Part shown: positions 35,531-44,377 of the stretch, in pieces
Layout: every line of letters begins with the position of its first letter
Numbering within the stretch: position 1 is the stretch's first letter
Assembly (NCBI RefSeq): GCF_003060825.1
Contig: NZ_CP028922.1
Coordinates: 4,495,001-4,559,000 of the forward strand
Direction of reading: 5' to 3'
Source of the DNA: Paenibacillus sp. CAA11
Lineage (GTDB): Bacteria; Bacillota; Bacilli; Paenibacillales; Paenibacillaceae
DNA length: 64,000 nt
Made by a program: the position numbers and the translations under genes
Notes under the pieces: model-generated
Told to the model about the DNA's origin: nothing
Database searches by the model: none
The model's input: the letters and a program-made list of their open reading frames with translations, nothing else

Positions 35531-36908
35531 TGTCTAACCACACCTTTTCAATGAATTTTGAGAACTTTTCCTTCGTTTCTTGAACCGCATACGTGCGGAA
35601 ATGCTCAAATAGCCCTAGACAGTTTATATAATAAGTCTCGTTATTTATTGTATGATAACTTGCCATTGAATACATCAAATATTTAAAACCATCAGCGTAA
35701 TAGTCTCCATGTAAATAATAATACGCTAACTCATAACTCAATCGTGCAATCTGTTCTGGTATTACTTGCTTAGTATACATGTCTGATGATTGGGACCCCT
35801 GTGTAACAAAAGAGTCAATAATCGTTTCAAAACGTTCAAGTATATGATTCACATCTAAATGATATCGGTTGGCTGCAAACATTAAGTTTAACAGCTTAGT
35901 TATCATTTCTTTATCAACTTTTGACGCAGCGATGTATTCGACATAATCCGGAAGTACGCTTGTATCTCCAGAAAGGAGTTTATATACGTAAATATTACAT
36001 TGCGACCAATCTTGATATCGTCTGATCCAATTCATCGTATCCTCGTCCGTCTCTATTACCCAATCCAAATTAGCGTAGGCGTATGTATATTGTAGAGCTT
36101 GTTGATAATCGCCTTGGGCTTCATAAACGCTTGCACACAATAAATCGGCATAGGTAATATACGCAAACAGAGGGCGAGTTGGCTTCTTAGTAAATTCAGT
36201 ACGTTCGCGGCCATTCTGTTGATGTTTTAGTGTATATTGTACTTCCGCTTTAACTTTCATTTTCTTTGCCATTTCCTCAACCTTGTCCCATTTACGTAAA
36301 GATCTATACACGTTTGCCAAATCCTTTAATGCGTCAAGCTGATCTATTTCGTCCAGACGTTCGACGAAAGCTTCAAAGACGGCCGCCGTTCTAACATTTT
36401 GACTTTGATTATCACCAATTTGGATTGTGAACATGCGGTACTGACAAATCGCCAAACGCTCTGAGTGCTGATATTTCTCCACTTCCGCCACATTCTCATA
36501 TAGTATCAGCGCCGTTTCGTATTGACCGCGTTCGAATAGATTTTCAGCAATCTCAAATAATTTTGATGAATAGATTCGATTATCCATGATGGTTTCTACT
36601 ACTTGTCGGAACATGTCTAGCTTGTTCAGCTCAACGCATCGATATAAAAACGGCTCGATTCGTCTCATATTCAAGGGTACGCCTAAGATGTAGTTTTCTA
36701 TAAACAAATCGTAAAAATGGCCTTCCGGTAAACCCATAACCTCAGTAATGCGGTCCAGCTGATTAATGGACATAGGTTTATTTCCTGACACAATGGCACT
36801 TATCGATCCCCTATTAATGCCTGTTAGCTTTCCCAATCGTGCCAAGTTTAAACCCTCTTGTTGGAGGTAGCTGTCCAATTCTGCTCGTATCGTAGGTGTA
36901 TGCTTCAA
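35493..36908 (-). CDS. XRE-family HTH plus TPR regulator (RRNPP peptide receptor)
   Basis: About 471 residues. An N-terminal XRE helix-turn-helix (residues 5-65: ELDSYLQQEGLNLARLGKLT, then GSISAIVSGNKPMSINQLDR) is followed by TPR-like helical pairs through the C terminus (SKLFEIAENLFERGQYETAL, ALKDLANVYRSLRKWDKVEE, YADLLCASVYEAQGDYQQAL). That is the layout of PlcR/NprR/AimR-type receptors, somewhat longer than most. AAAGGTGG stands seven bases before the TTG at 36908, which fixes the start, although the frame stays open to 37142. The gene and its 3' propeptide form one unit, AT-rich against its neighbours, which suggests acquisition by transfer. Targets are unknown. Confidence 0.85.
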   Translation of the reverse strand: MKHTPTIRAELDSYLQQEGLNLARLGKLTGINRGSISAIVSGNKPMSINQLDRITEVMGLPEGHFYDLFIENYILGVPLNMRRIEPFLYRCVELNKLDMFRQVVETIMDNRIYSSKLFEIAENLFERGQYETALILYENVAEVEKYQHSERLAICQYRMFTIQIGDNQSQNVRTAAVFEAFVERLDEIDQLDALKDLANVYRSLRKWDKVEEMAKKMKVKAEVQYTLKHQQNGRERTEFTKKPTRPLFAYITYADLLCASVYEAQGDYQQALQYTYAYANLDWVIETDEDTMNWIRRYQDWSQCNIYVYKLLSGDTSVLPDYVEYIAASKVDKEMITKLLNLMFAANRYHLDVNHILERFETIIDSFVTQGSQSSDMYTKQVIPEQIARLSYELAYYYLHGDYYADGFKYLMYSMASYHTINNETYYINCLGLFEHFRTYAVQETKEKFSKFIEKVWLDNVKENDTTTHRS

Positions 36909-37142
36909 GTCATAACCACCTTTCTTACAGAAATTACAAACACATTTTATTTTATTATATTCTATTTTTGCCCATAATTTAATATATGGAGTAAAAAAAT
37001 CCCATAAAGCCAGCACACCATCGAACATTCCACCGATTACAGCTGGCGAGTAGTTTTCATCTGCATTGTATGAGTCTCTATCTTCATAACTATATTCAAC
37101 TAAGCCGTGCTTCTCGTCTACTTTGATTCGGAAATATCGACT
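36909..37142 (-). other. open, protein-like frame upstream of the receptor start
   Basis: The receptor frame continues upstream for 78 codons to a TAA at 37143-37145. It reads as plausible protein (YFRIKVDEKHGLVEYSYEDR, then GGMFDGVLALWDFFTPYIKL) but has no ATG, GTG or TTG until the ATG at 37028, which lacks a ribosome binding site. It may be the 3' remnant of another gene whose stop was lost, or an extended form of the receptor. Sense and function cannot be settled here. Confidence 0.4.
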
Positions 37143-37172
37143 TTAATACATTCCATTATTGATTTGATCTGA

Positions 37173-37406
37173 ATGTTAACACTAATAAATCTATTTATAT
37201 TCAACATTATCCTTCCAGCCGGAATATTAATCTTGGTCGGTAATAAGGTTACTTGGAGCCTCATCTTTGCATTTCTCCCTGGAGTCGGGCATTTTATGTT
37301 CATTGCTAGTATTCTCCTGTTAGGCATTGGAGCAGTTAAGAGCTTTTTGCTCATTCGAAGCTGGATCTCTAGAACAACTGAACGAAGTGCTTTGGCTATC
37401 AAATGA
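37173..37406 (+). CDS. possible small membrane protein
   Basis: 77 codons from ATG 37173 (stop codon immediately upstream in frame) encode two or three hydrophobic helices (NLFIFNIILPAGILILVG, WSLIFAFLPGVGHFMFIASI, LLGIGAVKSFLLI) and a short basic tail. There is no ribosome binding site, so the gene may be cryptic or a remnant. It lies in the same AT-rich stretch as the receptor, on the other strand. No family recognised. Confidence 0.35.
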   Translation: MLTLINLFIFNIILPAGILILVGNKVTWSLIFAFLPGVGHFMFIASILLLGIGAVKSFLLIRSWISRTTERSALAIK

Positions 37407-37512
37407 GTAGAGGAATAACTCGCCATTGAAGTCTTGGAGGATACGTAGCGCACCCGAGTTACAATTCTGGCGATGAGGCCCGCCTTGCAGAGGGCGATCC
37501 TGCCATTCTCTC

Positions 37513-37992
37513 TTAAGCTTTAACCATAGGAATCAGAATTGTGAACTCCGGCTGTGGGTCATAGGTGTCCTGGCTCATTGGATACTCCTCATAATGAGTC
37601 AGCCCCTCCCCCTGCGGACGATAGCCCTGCTGCTCTATCCAGGCGTAAAGGTTCTGATAGGAAGCATCGATGTCCTGTCCTTTGGCATGCTTGCAGCGGG
37701 CGTAGTCAGCGGCAGGTACGGTCAGGCTGACCATTCCTTCAGGGATCTCTCCAAGTTCCTTCACCTCTACAGCAGTTAAATGGGTGAAGCCCTGTTCCGT
37801 CATATCATAAGACAAGCCAAGCAGAGCATCCGGGTTCACCAAGTTCGAAATTTCCTGCAGGCGCTGCTTAAATTGCTGCTGCACCTCACGAATCCCACCT
37901 GCACCGGCTTCAGCAAAGCTCCCCTGCCACTTCATACCGATCACATGGAGCGACTCTCTATGTACTGCCTCAGGGCCTACTGGAAAACTCAT
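37513..37992 (-). CDS. GyrI-like effector-binding domain protein
   Basis: About 159 residues. ATG at 37992 follows AGGAGG nine bases upstream; the long frame starting at 38181 is spurious. The sequence (VHRESLHVIGMKWQGSFAEA, ALLGLSYDMTEQGFTHLTAV, VPAADYARCKHAKGQ, LTHYEEYP near the end) fits the GyrI-like/AraC effector-binding (SOUL-related) fold that binds small hydrophobic or drug-like molecules, here without a DNA-binding domain. A broken regulator gene of the type often found beside such proteins lies just upstream in the opposite direction. Confidence 0.85.
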   Translation of the reverse strand: MSFPVGPEAVHRESLHVIGMKWQGSFAEAGAGGIREVQQQFKQRLQEISNLVNPDALLGLSYDMTEQGFTHLTAVEVKELGEIPEGMVSLTVPAADYARCKHAKGQDIDASYQNLYAWIEQQGYRPQGEGLTHYEEYPMSQDTYDPQPEFTILIPMVKA

Positions 37993-38082
37993 CGTTATCA
38001 TCCTCCTATAGATTGTCTTTAGAGATATGTACATTTTATACGGATACCAATAATTGTAACAATAACCACAAAAATTAATAGG

Positions 38083-38206
38083 CTTCATGACAAAATACAG
38101 CGGCTCATGGAGCTGATGGTGCGAGTATATGAGAAGAAGCGATTTACCGCCAGAGGAGCTTGCCGAGGAATTCCATGTCACCTACCGCGTCGTGAGGCCG
38201 AAATTC
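38083..38206 (+). pseudogene. frameshifted fragment of a YafY/DeoR-type HTH regulator
   Basis: Frame 38083-38149 reads LHDKIQRLMELMVRVYEKKR, matching the first helix of YafY-like (HTH_11 plus WYL) regulators. The homology then continues in another reading frame as PEELAEEFHVTYRVVRP from about 38150, exactly the expected helix-turn-helix. No further domain follows. The gene has therefore lost frame and its C-terminal sensor part. The rest of the 37993-38307 gap shows only the pepT leader. Confidence 0.65.
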
Positions 38207-38307
38207 TAATTCCGCTTCTATAACGCCCTAATATCCAGCTAATCCCTTCGAATTTGGTATATACTAAGAAACAATGAAACCAACCCATGCTAAGGAGCTG
38301 AAAATCG

Positions 38308-39546
38308 ATGAAGGAAGAACTCATTACAAGGTTTGTTAAATATGCCAAGGTAAATACCCAATCGAATGATGACAACGAGACCTGCCCTTCTACTCCGGGC
38401 CAGCTGGAGCTCGCTAACCTGCTGGTTGACGAGCTCAAAGAGCTGGGACTTGAGGAAGTCACCATGGATGAGCACGGCTATGTGATGGCTACGCTCCCTT
38501 CCAATACAGACAAGGAGGTGCCGGTGATCGGCTTCCTGGCGCATCTGGATACGGCCACAGAAGTCACTGGCGAAGGCGTTAATCCCCAGCGGGTTGAATC
38601 CTATGACGGCGGCGATATTGTGCTAAGCGAAGCTCATAAAGTGGTGCTGTCCCCCAAGGAGTTCCCCGAGCTTGGCGAATACATAGGCCACACCCTCATT
38701 ACGACCGACGGAACAACCCTGCTTGGTGCCGATGATAAAGCAGGTATTGCCGAGATCATTACCGCGATGGACTATTTGATCCAGCATCCTGAGGTCAAAC
38801 ATGGCAAGATTCGCGTTGCCTTTACCCCGGATGAGGAAATCGGCAGAGGACCTTCACGGTTCGATGTTGCCAAATTTGGCGCAAAATATGCCTACACCAT
38901 GGACGGCGGGCCAATCGGAGAGCTGGAGTATGAGAGCTTTAACGCAGCGTCGGCCAAAATAAAGATTAAAGGTACCAACGTGCACCCCGGAACGGCTAAG
39001 GGCAAAATGGTCCACTCCATAAAAATTGCAATGGAACTGCAGCACAAACTCCCGGCCAGTGAAGCACCGGAATTCACGAGCGGTTATGACGGCTTCTATC
39101 ATCTGCTCTCCCTGAACGGCAATGTGGAGGAGACGGAGATGCACTACATTATCCGCGAGTTCAACCGAGAGAAGTTCGAGGCGAAGAAGACCTACCTGTG
39201 CCAGTGCGTTGACGAGCTGAAGGATGCCTATGGTGAAGAGCGGATTGTGCTTAACTTGAGGGATGAATACTACAATATGAAGGACAAGATTGAACCGGTG
39301 AAGCATATTGTAGATATTGCCCAGCAAGCCATGGAGGATCTGGAGATCAAGCCTGTGATCAAGTCCATCCGCGGCGGTACCGACGGCTCCCAGCTCTCCT
39401 ACATGGGCATGCCTACGCCGAATATTTTTGCCGGGGGCGAGAACTTCCACAGCAAGTTCGAATATGTCTCCGCAGACAATATGGTCAAAGCCGTGCAAGT
39501 GATCGTACGAATCGCGCAGCTCTTTGAAGAGAAGGATGCCGAGTAA
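38308..39546 (+). CDS. pepT: peptidase T (tripeptidase)
   Basis: 412 residues of the M20B family: [20 protein letters not shown] at the start, zinc ligands in [26 protein letters not shown] and [15 protein letters not shown], and the closing [13 protein letters not shown] and [13 protein letters not shown]. It releases the N-terminal residue of tripeptides in the cytosol. The ATG follows AAGGAG. Monocistronic, ending at a bidirectional terminator. Confidence 0.96.
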   Translation: MKEELITRFVKYAKVNTQSNDDNETCPSTPGQLELANLLVDELKELGLEEVTMDEHGYVMATLPSNTDKEVPVIGFLAHLDTATEVTGEGVNPQRVESYDGGDIVLSEAHKVVLSPKEFPELGEYIGHTLITTDGTTLLGADDKAGIAEIITAMDYLIQHPEVKHGKIRVAFTPDEEIGRGPSRFDVAKFGAKYAYTMDGGPIGELEYESFNAASAKIKIKGTNVHPGTAKGKMVHSIKIAMELQHKLPASEAPEFTSGYDGFYHLLSLNGNVEETEMHYIIREFNREKFEAKKTYLCQCVDELKDAYGEERIVLNLRDEYYNMKDKIEPVKHIVDIAQQAMEDLEIKPVIKSIRGGTDGSQLSYMGMPTPNIFAGGENFHSKFEYVSADNMVKAVQVIVRIAQLFEEKDAE

Positions 39547-39568
39547 CCTTGAATACTGTAAAATAATT

Positions 39569-39607
39569 AAAGCTGCAGCCTTATTTAGAAGGACTGCAGC
39601 TTTTTTT
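39569..39607. terminator. bidirectional terminator between pepT and a DinB gene
   Basis: Perfect 10-bp stem AAAGCTGCAG (39569-39578) / CTGCAGCTTT (39594-39603) with a T run to 39607 on the plus strand and A residues before it for the other direction. It reaches the stop codon of the convergent DinB gene. Confidence 0.85.
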
Positions 39608-40076
39608 ATATCAAGCCATTACATTCTCTCCCTATTACATTGGCCGATACCGGCTCAAAACCAAGCTCTCTGGCCCATAGAGACATCTGGCCCATATGGT
39701 GAATCTCATGGGCGATGACATGTCGCAATATTTCACCCTGGGTATAGCGTTCTTCCGACCAGGGAACCGTGACTATGATCTCCTCATCCTCAGGATTCCA
39801 GGATTTCAAGAATTCCCTGACCTCGGCCTTCCAGCCGTCAGAAAGCTGCTTAAGCCGGGCAAGGTCCTTATAATGCTCATAATCAACCTCTATATCCGGT
39901 TTGCCTTGAACGGCCCGGACCCAGCTGTATTCCACATCCGCGATGTGAAATAGTGTATACAGCATGCTGCCCGCCCCACCTACTCGCCTGCGTACCAGCT
40001 CCTCAGCAGGAATTTGCTTGCACAGCTCAAACCATTCTTCCCTTACCTTCCAGTTATACTGAAACATCTTGATCAA
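39606..40076 (-). CDS. DinB family (four-helix, metal-binding) protein
   Basis: About 156 residues. AGGGGAG lies eight bases before TTG at 40076 (IKMFQYNWKVREEWFEL), preferred over an ATG at 40097 with no ribosome binding site. The DinB/YfiT-like metal triad is visible as TLFHIADVEYSW near the middle and HVIAHEIHHMGQMSLWAREL near the end. Members include thiol transferases (bacillithiol-dependent) and proteins of unknown role. A perfect 11-bp inverted repeat lies immediately upstream in the leader. Confidence 0.85.
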   Translation of the reverse strand: MIKMFQYNWKVREEWFELCKQIPAEELVRRRVGGAGSMLYTLFHIADVEYSWVRAVQGKPDIEVDYEHYKDLARLKQLSDGWKAEVREFLKSWNPEDEEIIVTVPWSEERYTQGEILRHVIAHEIHHMGQMSLWARELGFEPVSANVIGRECNGLI

Positions 40077-40103
40077 CCCAAGATCTCCCCTCTCCATAAA
40101 TCG

Positions 40104-40138
40104 TGCAGAGATGTTGGACTAAGCAAGACATCTCTGCA
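40104..40138. repeat. perfect 11-bp inverted repeat in the DinB leader
   Basis: TGCAGAGATGT (40104-40114) and ACATCTCTGCA (40128-40138), loop 13 bases. It sits directly before the minus-strand DinB gene, so it could be an operator or a leader hairpin. In the plus direction it is followed by TTTATATATATA. Confidence 0.7.
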
Positions 40139-40144
40139 TTTATA

Positions 40145-40237
40145 TATATAGATTGAACTAAAGTTTTACATTGAACTTTCTGTTATCACGGCCTAATACG
40201 GTCCTATAACGTTCATTTCTTTAGTTCATTCTATATA
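40145..40237. repeat. long inverted repeat between divergent genes
   Basis: Arms TATATAGATTGAACTAAAG (40145-40163) and its near-exact complement at 40219-40237 (18 of 19 match), with 55 bases between them that contain a second, weaker GAAC/GTTC and GTTAT/ATAAC symmetry. Either a regulatory structure shared by the divergent DinB and aldo/keto reductase genes or a tiny miniature element. Confidence 0.6.
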
Positions 40238-40278
40238 GCTCTTTCAATTATATAGCATTTGCTACATACCTTCCTTCT

Positions 40279-40308
40279 TTGAAATGCTGTATCCGGTTTT
40301 GTTACAAT
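40279..40308 (+). promoter_or_regulatory. sigma-A promoter of the aldo/keto reductase gene
   Basis: TTGAAA (40279-40284), an 18-base spacer and TACAAT (40303-40308), 43 bases before the start codon. Both boxes are one base from consensus. Confidence 0.7.
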
Positions 40309-40351
40309 GTGGTTGTACTCTACCCATCGTTAAAAAGGAGGAAATCAGCGA

Positions 40352-41290
40352 ATGGCAGAACAAACGACTCGGCTGGGCCGCACCGATCTGCTGATAGGCC
40401 GGATTGGCCTAGGCACGAACGCAGTTGGGGGGCACAACATTTATCCGAATCTTAATGAAGAGACCGGGAAAGAGGTGGTGCGCACGGCCATGGCCAACGG
40501 CATCAACTTCTTAGATACCGCCTTTTTTTACGGACCGGAGCGCTCTGAGCAGCTTATTGGCGAGGTACTTAAGGAAAAGGGAAACCGCAAGGACATCGTC
40601 ATCGCAACCAAAGGCGCTCATAAATTTGTAGATGGCAAGGTTGTCTTCGACAACTCGCCAGCCTTCCTGAAGGAGTCGGTTGAAGGCAGCCTCAAACGGT
40701 TACAGACGGACTACATCGACTTGTTCTATATTCATTTCCCGGACGAGCAGACGCCAAAGGATGAAGCCGTAGGTGCACTTCAGCAGTTGAAGGAAGAAGG
40801 CAAGATCCGTGCGATTGGTGTATCCAACTTCTCCCCCGAGCAGCTGCGCGAAGCCAACAAGGATGGCTATGTAGATGTGCTGCAATCCGAATACAATCTG
40901 TTCAAGCGTGGAGCGGAAGCGGAGCTGCTTCCTTACTGTGAACAGCATCATATCTCTTTTGTCCCCTACTTCCCGCTCGCAGCAGGTCTGCTTGGCGGCA
41001 AGTACAACAAGAACACCACTTTCAATGATGGACGGGCCAAGAACCCGCTGTTCCAGGGCAAAGCCTTCGTACGGAATTTGGACAAAGTGGACCAAGTTCG
41101 TAAGATTGCCGAAGCGAAGGGCGCCGAAGTTGCACATGTTGTGCTGGCCTGGTATTTGACTGTCCCCGGTATTGACGCACTGATTCCAGGTGCGAAGAAG
41201 CCTGAACAGGTGCTGAACAACTTGAAGACACTGGACGTTAAGCTGACGAAGGAAGAGGTTGAACAGATCAGCCAAATTTTCAAAGTTTAA
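40352..41290 (+). CDS. aldo/keto reductase
   Basis: 312 residues of the AKR (beta/alpha)8 barrel: [14 protein letters not shown], catalytic Asp/Tyr in [31 protein letters not shown] (catalytic Lys), [19 protein letters not shown] (catalytic His), and [13 protein letters not shown]. It probably reduces aldehydes or ketones with NADPH; substrate unknown. GGAGG precedes the ATG at a slightly long distance. Single-gene unit with its own promoter and terminator. Confidence 0.93.
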   Translation: MAEQTTRLGRTDLLIGRIGLGTNAVGGHNIYPNLNEETGKEVVRTAMANGINFLDTAFFYGPERSEQLIGEVLKEKGNRKDIVIATKGAHKFVDGKVVFDNSPAFLKESVEGSLKRLQTDYIDLFYIHFPDEQTPKDEAVGALQQLKEEGKIRAIGVSNFSPEQLREANKDGYVDVLQSEYNLFKRGAEAELLPYCEQHHISFVPYFPLAAGLLGGKYNKNTTFNDGRAKNPLFQGKAFVRNLDKVDQVRKIAEAKGAEVAHVVLAWYLTVPGIDALIPGAKKPEQVLNNLKTLDVKLTKEEVEQISQIFKV

Positions 41291-41318
41291 GGGAAACTTC
41301 CTTCCGTATAGAATTGAG

Positions 41319-41345
41319 CCGCAGGCAAAGAGCCTGCGGTTTTTC
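41319..41345 (+). terminator. terminator after the aldo/keto reductase gene
   Basis: CCGCAGGC (41319-41326) / GCCTGCGG (41332-41339), five-base loop, followed by TTTTTC. Confidence 0.88.
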
Positions 41346-41520
41346 TTTGCCCATAGAGGGAAAGCGCTGACATAAAATAAGTTAATGTTCCTTCTGAAAA
41401 CGATAAATCAATTCAATGTAAGTTTTCTGGACTATTTCATAAATGTTGCTGTTTTTTCTAACAGACTATGCTAACATACCCTATGTTTTAGAAAATATCT
41501 CTACGATGAAAGGTGACATT

Positions 41521-42939
41521 ATGACGGCAAATGCAGAACAAACAGGGGCTGTACAGTCGGAGAGAAAGAAATTAAGCATGTTCCATCTGACCTGGCCCAT
41601 CTTTCTGGAGTTGTTTTTGTTCATGCTGATGGGCAGTGTGGATACCTTTATGCTCAGTTCGGTGTCCGATGACGCGGTTTCAGGAGTTGGCGCAGCCAAC
41701 CAAATTATATCGATAGCTATTCTGGTCCTGGAAGTCATCGGGAATGGCGCGGCCATTGTCGTGGCCCAGTACCTTGGCTCCAAGAAGCTGAGCGAAGCTG
41801 CTCAGGTTACAGGCAATGCCATTACGTTAAATCTGGCCGTAGGCCTCATTCTAAGCGGGGTGTTCCTACTGTTCGGACAGCATATGCTGCAGCTGCTCAA
41901 TGTACAGGGTGACATTTACGCTTATGCAAAGTCCTATATGCACATTGTCGGCGGAGGGATCTTCCTTCAAGCCTTGATCAATGCGCTGGCCGCTACCATC
42001 CGGACGCACGGCTTTACCAAGGAGACGATGGTTGTCTCCTTCCTGATGAACATCATTCACGTCGCAGGCAACTATATCTTAATCTTCGGCCACTTCGGTC
42101 TTCCCGCCATGGGCGTGGAAGGTGCGGCGATTTCAACCGTAGGCAGCCGTCTCATCTGTCTTCTGATCTTCTTCTGGCTGCTCTACAAAGTTATGGATGT
42201 ACGGGTACAATGGAATTATTACGTCAATCTGTCCAAGAAATTTATCTTCAAAATTCTGAAGATCGGGGTGCCTTCTGCTCTCGAATCCATCACTTATCAG
42301 TCCTGTCAGCTGGTCTTTACGATGTACGTGACCTACTTGGGCGCAGAAGCGATGGCTACCCGCCAATATGCCGTGAATATATCAAGCTATATTTACCTGT
42401 TCAGCATGGCGATCGGCATGGGCACGGCGATCGTTGTCGGGCATCTCGTCGGGTCCCGGGAGAAGGACAGCGCCTATACCCGGGTGTTTACCAGTGTGAA
42501 ATGGGCGCTGATCGCCACCGTCATTATCGACGCGATCATCATCCTGTTCCGGGTGCCGCTGATGGGCCTGTTCACCGAGAATCAGACCATCATTGCGATG
42601 GGAGCCCAGGTCATCCTGCTCAGCATTCTGCTGGAGACGGGGCGGACCTGCAACATCGTCATAATCAACTCGCTGCGGGCTGCCGGTGATGCGAAATTCC
42701 CGGTATTCATGGGCCTGCTGTCCATGGTATGCATGAGCTTGCCGCTCGGCTACCTGCTCGTGTTCAAGCTGCATCTCGGCCTTACCGGGGTCTGGCTCGC
42801 CATCGCTGCCGATGAATGGACGCGGGCCGTCATCATGTTCTTCCGCTGGCGCAGCCGAGCTTGGGAGAAGCACTCGCTGGTCGAGCAGGATGCGCCGGAG
42901 CCAGCTCTTACAAGAAGCGAGCCTGTCATCGCTGGGTAA
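41521..42939 (+). CDS. MATE family efflux transporter
   Basis: About 472 residues with 12 membrane helices in two related halves. FHLTWPIFLELFLFMLMGSV is the usual MATE opening; GNGAAIVVAQYLGSKK and GMGTAIVVGHLVGSREK are the matching motifs of the two halves. It would export drugs or cationic compounds using Na+ or H+. AAAGGTGA stands seven bases before ATG 41521, so the longer frame from 41443 is not used. The leader (41346-41520) is AT-rich with no clear promoter. Confidence 0.93.
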   Translation: MTANAEQTGAVQSERKKLSMFHLTWPIFLELFLFMLMGSVDTFMLSSVSDDAVSGVGAANQIISIAILVLEVIGNGAAIVVAQYLGSKKLSEAAQVTGNAITLNLAVGLILSGVFLLFGQHMLQLLNVQGDIYAYAKSYMHIVGGGIFLQALINALAATIRTHGFTKETMVVSFLMNIIHVAGNYILIFGHFGLPAMGVEGAAISTVGSRLICLLIFFWLLYKVMDVRVQWNYYVNLSKKFIFKILKIGVPSALESITYQSCQLVFTMYVTYLGAEAMATRQYAVNISSYIYLFSMAIGMGTAIVVGHLVGSREKDSAYTRVFTSVKWALIATVIIDAIIILFRVPLMGLFTENQTIIAMGAQVILLSILLETGRTCNIVIINSLRAAGDAKFPVFMGLLSMVCMSLPLGYLLVFKLHLGLTGVWLAIAADEWTRAVIMFFRWRSRAWEKHSLVEQDAPEPALTRSEPVIAG

Positions 42940-42963
42940 TCTATAGCTTTTGCACCACAGCAA

Positions 42964-43006
42964 ATACCCCCGAGTCATCTTTTACGATGATACGGGGGTG
43001 TTTTTT
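42964..43006 (+). terminator. terminator after the MATE gene
   Basis: ACCCCCG-A-GTCATC pairs with GATGA-T-ACGGGGGT, followed by six T residues. The remainder of the gap up to 43256 contains no recognisable gene; a weak AGAAGGA ribosome binding site precedes the next start. Confidence 0.85.
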
Positions 43007-43256
43007 CATGAATTTCACTTAATAGTATCATGATTTATGTAAACGAGGCCGACATATAAATAATGCTGGTTAATTCCCTAGCTATTATATGTATTCAGCA
43101 TAAGGATAGAGAAGCTTCCGTCTCCTTGCATGCACACCATGAACAAATGCAGCTTGCCGGGATAAGAAGCAATCTGGTCTGTTCTTTTGTCATGCCCAAA
43201 TCCGGTGGAGCAAGAAGCTGCATCCTGCAAACTACTACATAGAAGGACTGATCATA

Positions 43257-44102
43257 ATGAATATCACAGAAGCTTTAGTTCGTTCCATCCCTTATTTCGC
43301 ACAAATTATGCGTGAGCCCGTATCCTTTAACCTTTTAGGACGAACCCATGTCCTCGAATACTATCCCGTTGGCGATGCGATCGATATCGGCTTTAAGCCA
43401 GGCGATCCGCTTGATGAGGGTTACACAGACTTTAGCATGCTGAAGAACGGTCGCGAGCCTCAGATCATTACGATACCGGAAGAAGCCTATGGCGTGCCCA
43501 TGGAAATGATCTCGATTCCGATCTTTAATGAAGATGGCGAAGTCGAAGCTGTTCTATCTGCAGCCTATCAACAGACCAACCAGACAAAGCTTCAGACCGT
43601 CATTCAAGAGACGAGCTCAATCTCCGATCATCTAGTGGACATGGCTCAGCATGTAGCGGCCCATGCCGAAGAACTTCAAGCAACGGCCGAACAGATCATG
43701 CAGAACACTCAAGTTACTGTTCATAATTCCAGCAAGATCAATACCGTAGCCAGTGTGATCAAGGAGATCTCCGATCAGACGAACCTGCTCGGCCTCAACG
43801 CAGCTATTGAAGCCGCCCGCGTAGGCGAGGCCGGCGCCGGCTTCGGCGTCGTAGCCAGCGAGGTGCGCAAGCTGTCCGTCGGCGCCAAACAAGCGACAGG
43901 CGACATTGAAGCCGCCCTGCTGGATGTACAGCGCTCCATTCGTGATATGGAGCGTGAGATTAGCCAGATTGTGGCCTCATCGCAGGAACAAGCTGGCCTT
44001 GTTACTTCGTTTACAGAAGCCATTGAACGTATGCAGCAGACAGGGGAGTCTCTGAAGCATGTAGCAGATCACCTCGTTAAATATCAAATCGCCAGAGAAT
44101 AG
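43257..44102 (+). CDS. soluble methyl-accepting chemotaxis-type signalling protein (YfmS-like)
   Basis: 281 residues without any membrane segment. The first ~115 residues form a small alpha/beta sensory domain ([56 protein letters not shown]); the rest is a short antiparallel coiled coil with the receptor tip [20 protein letters not shown] and [15 protein letters not shown], which contacts CheA/CheW. It resembles B. subtilis YfmS in size and layout. Signal unknown. The start follows AGAAGGA. Single-gene unit. Confidence 0.88.
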   Translation: MNITEALVRSIPYFAQIMREPVSFNLLGRTHVLEYYPVGDAIDIGFKPGDPLDEGYTDFSMLKNGREPQIITIPEEAYGVPMEMISIPIFNEDGEVEAVLSAAYQQTNQTKLQTVIQETSSISDHLVDMAQHVAAHAEELQATAEQIMQNTQVTVHNSSKINTVASVIKEISDQTNLLGLNAAIEAARVGEAGAGFGVVASEVRKLSVGAKQATGDIEAALLDVQRSIRDMEREISQIVASSQEQAGLVTSFTEAIERMQQTGESLKHVADHLVKYQIARE

Positions 44103-44133
44103 GTTTTTAGTGAATAAATATTTGAATTTTATG

Positions 44134-44176
44134 AGGCAGCCTGTCTGTAGTTAGCCAACAGACAGGCTGCCTTTCT
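44134..44176 (+). terminator. terminator after the soluble chemoreceptor gene
   Basis: Perfect 15-bp stem AGGCAGCCTGTCTGT (44134-44148) / (44158-44172), nine-base loop, then TTCT. Very stable hairpin with a short T tract. Confidence 0.8.
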
Positions 44177-44377
44177 ATCATCAACAGCTTAGGTCCATTC
44201 TCCAAATCATGGGAAGAACACCCATTATCCCTAGGGGCATACAACTCAGGCATGAATTGATCCACAATGCAAAATTTGCTATTATTTTCCATATGAAACT
44301 CTGCGGACGAACCCTGCTTAGGTCTCCCCAGTAAAGTCCTCCGTATTCTCCATAGATTCACAGAAAGGAGTCCACCC

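Noticed and set aside
37118..37453. 111-codon minus-strand ORF
   Set aside because: It is the complement of the small hydrophobic plus-strand ORF, lacks a ribosome binding site and has no domain.
41359..41372. cre-like sequence GGAAAGCGCTGACA before the MATE gene
   Set aside because: One mismatch to the CcpA consensus, but no catabolic gene follows and a single site is expected by chance.
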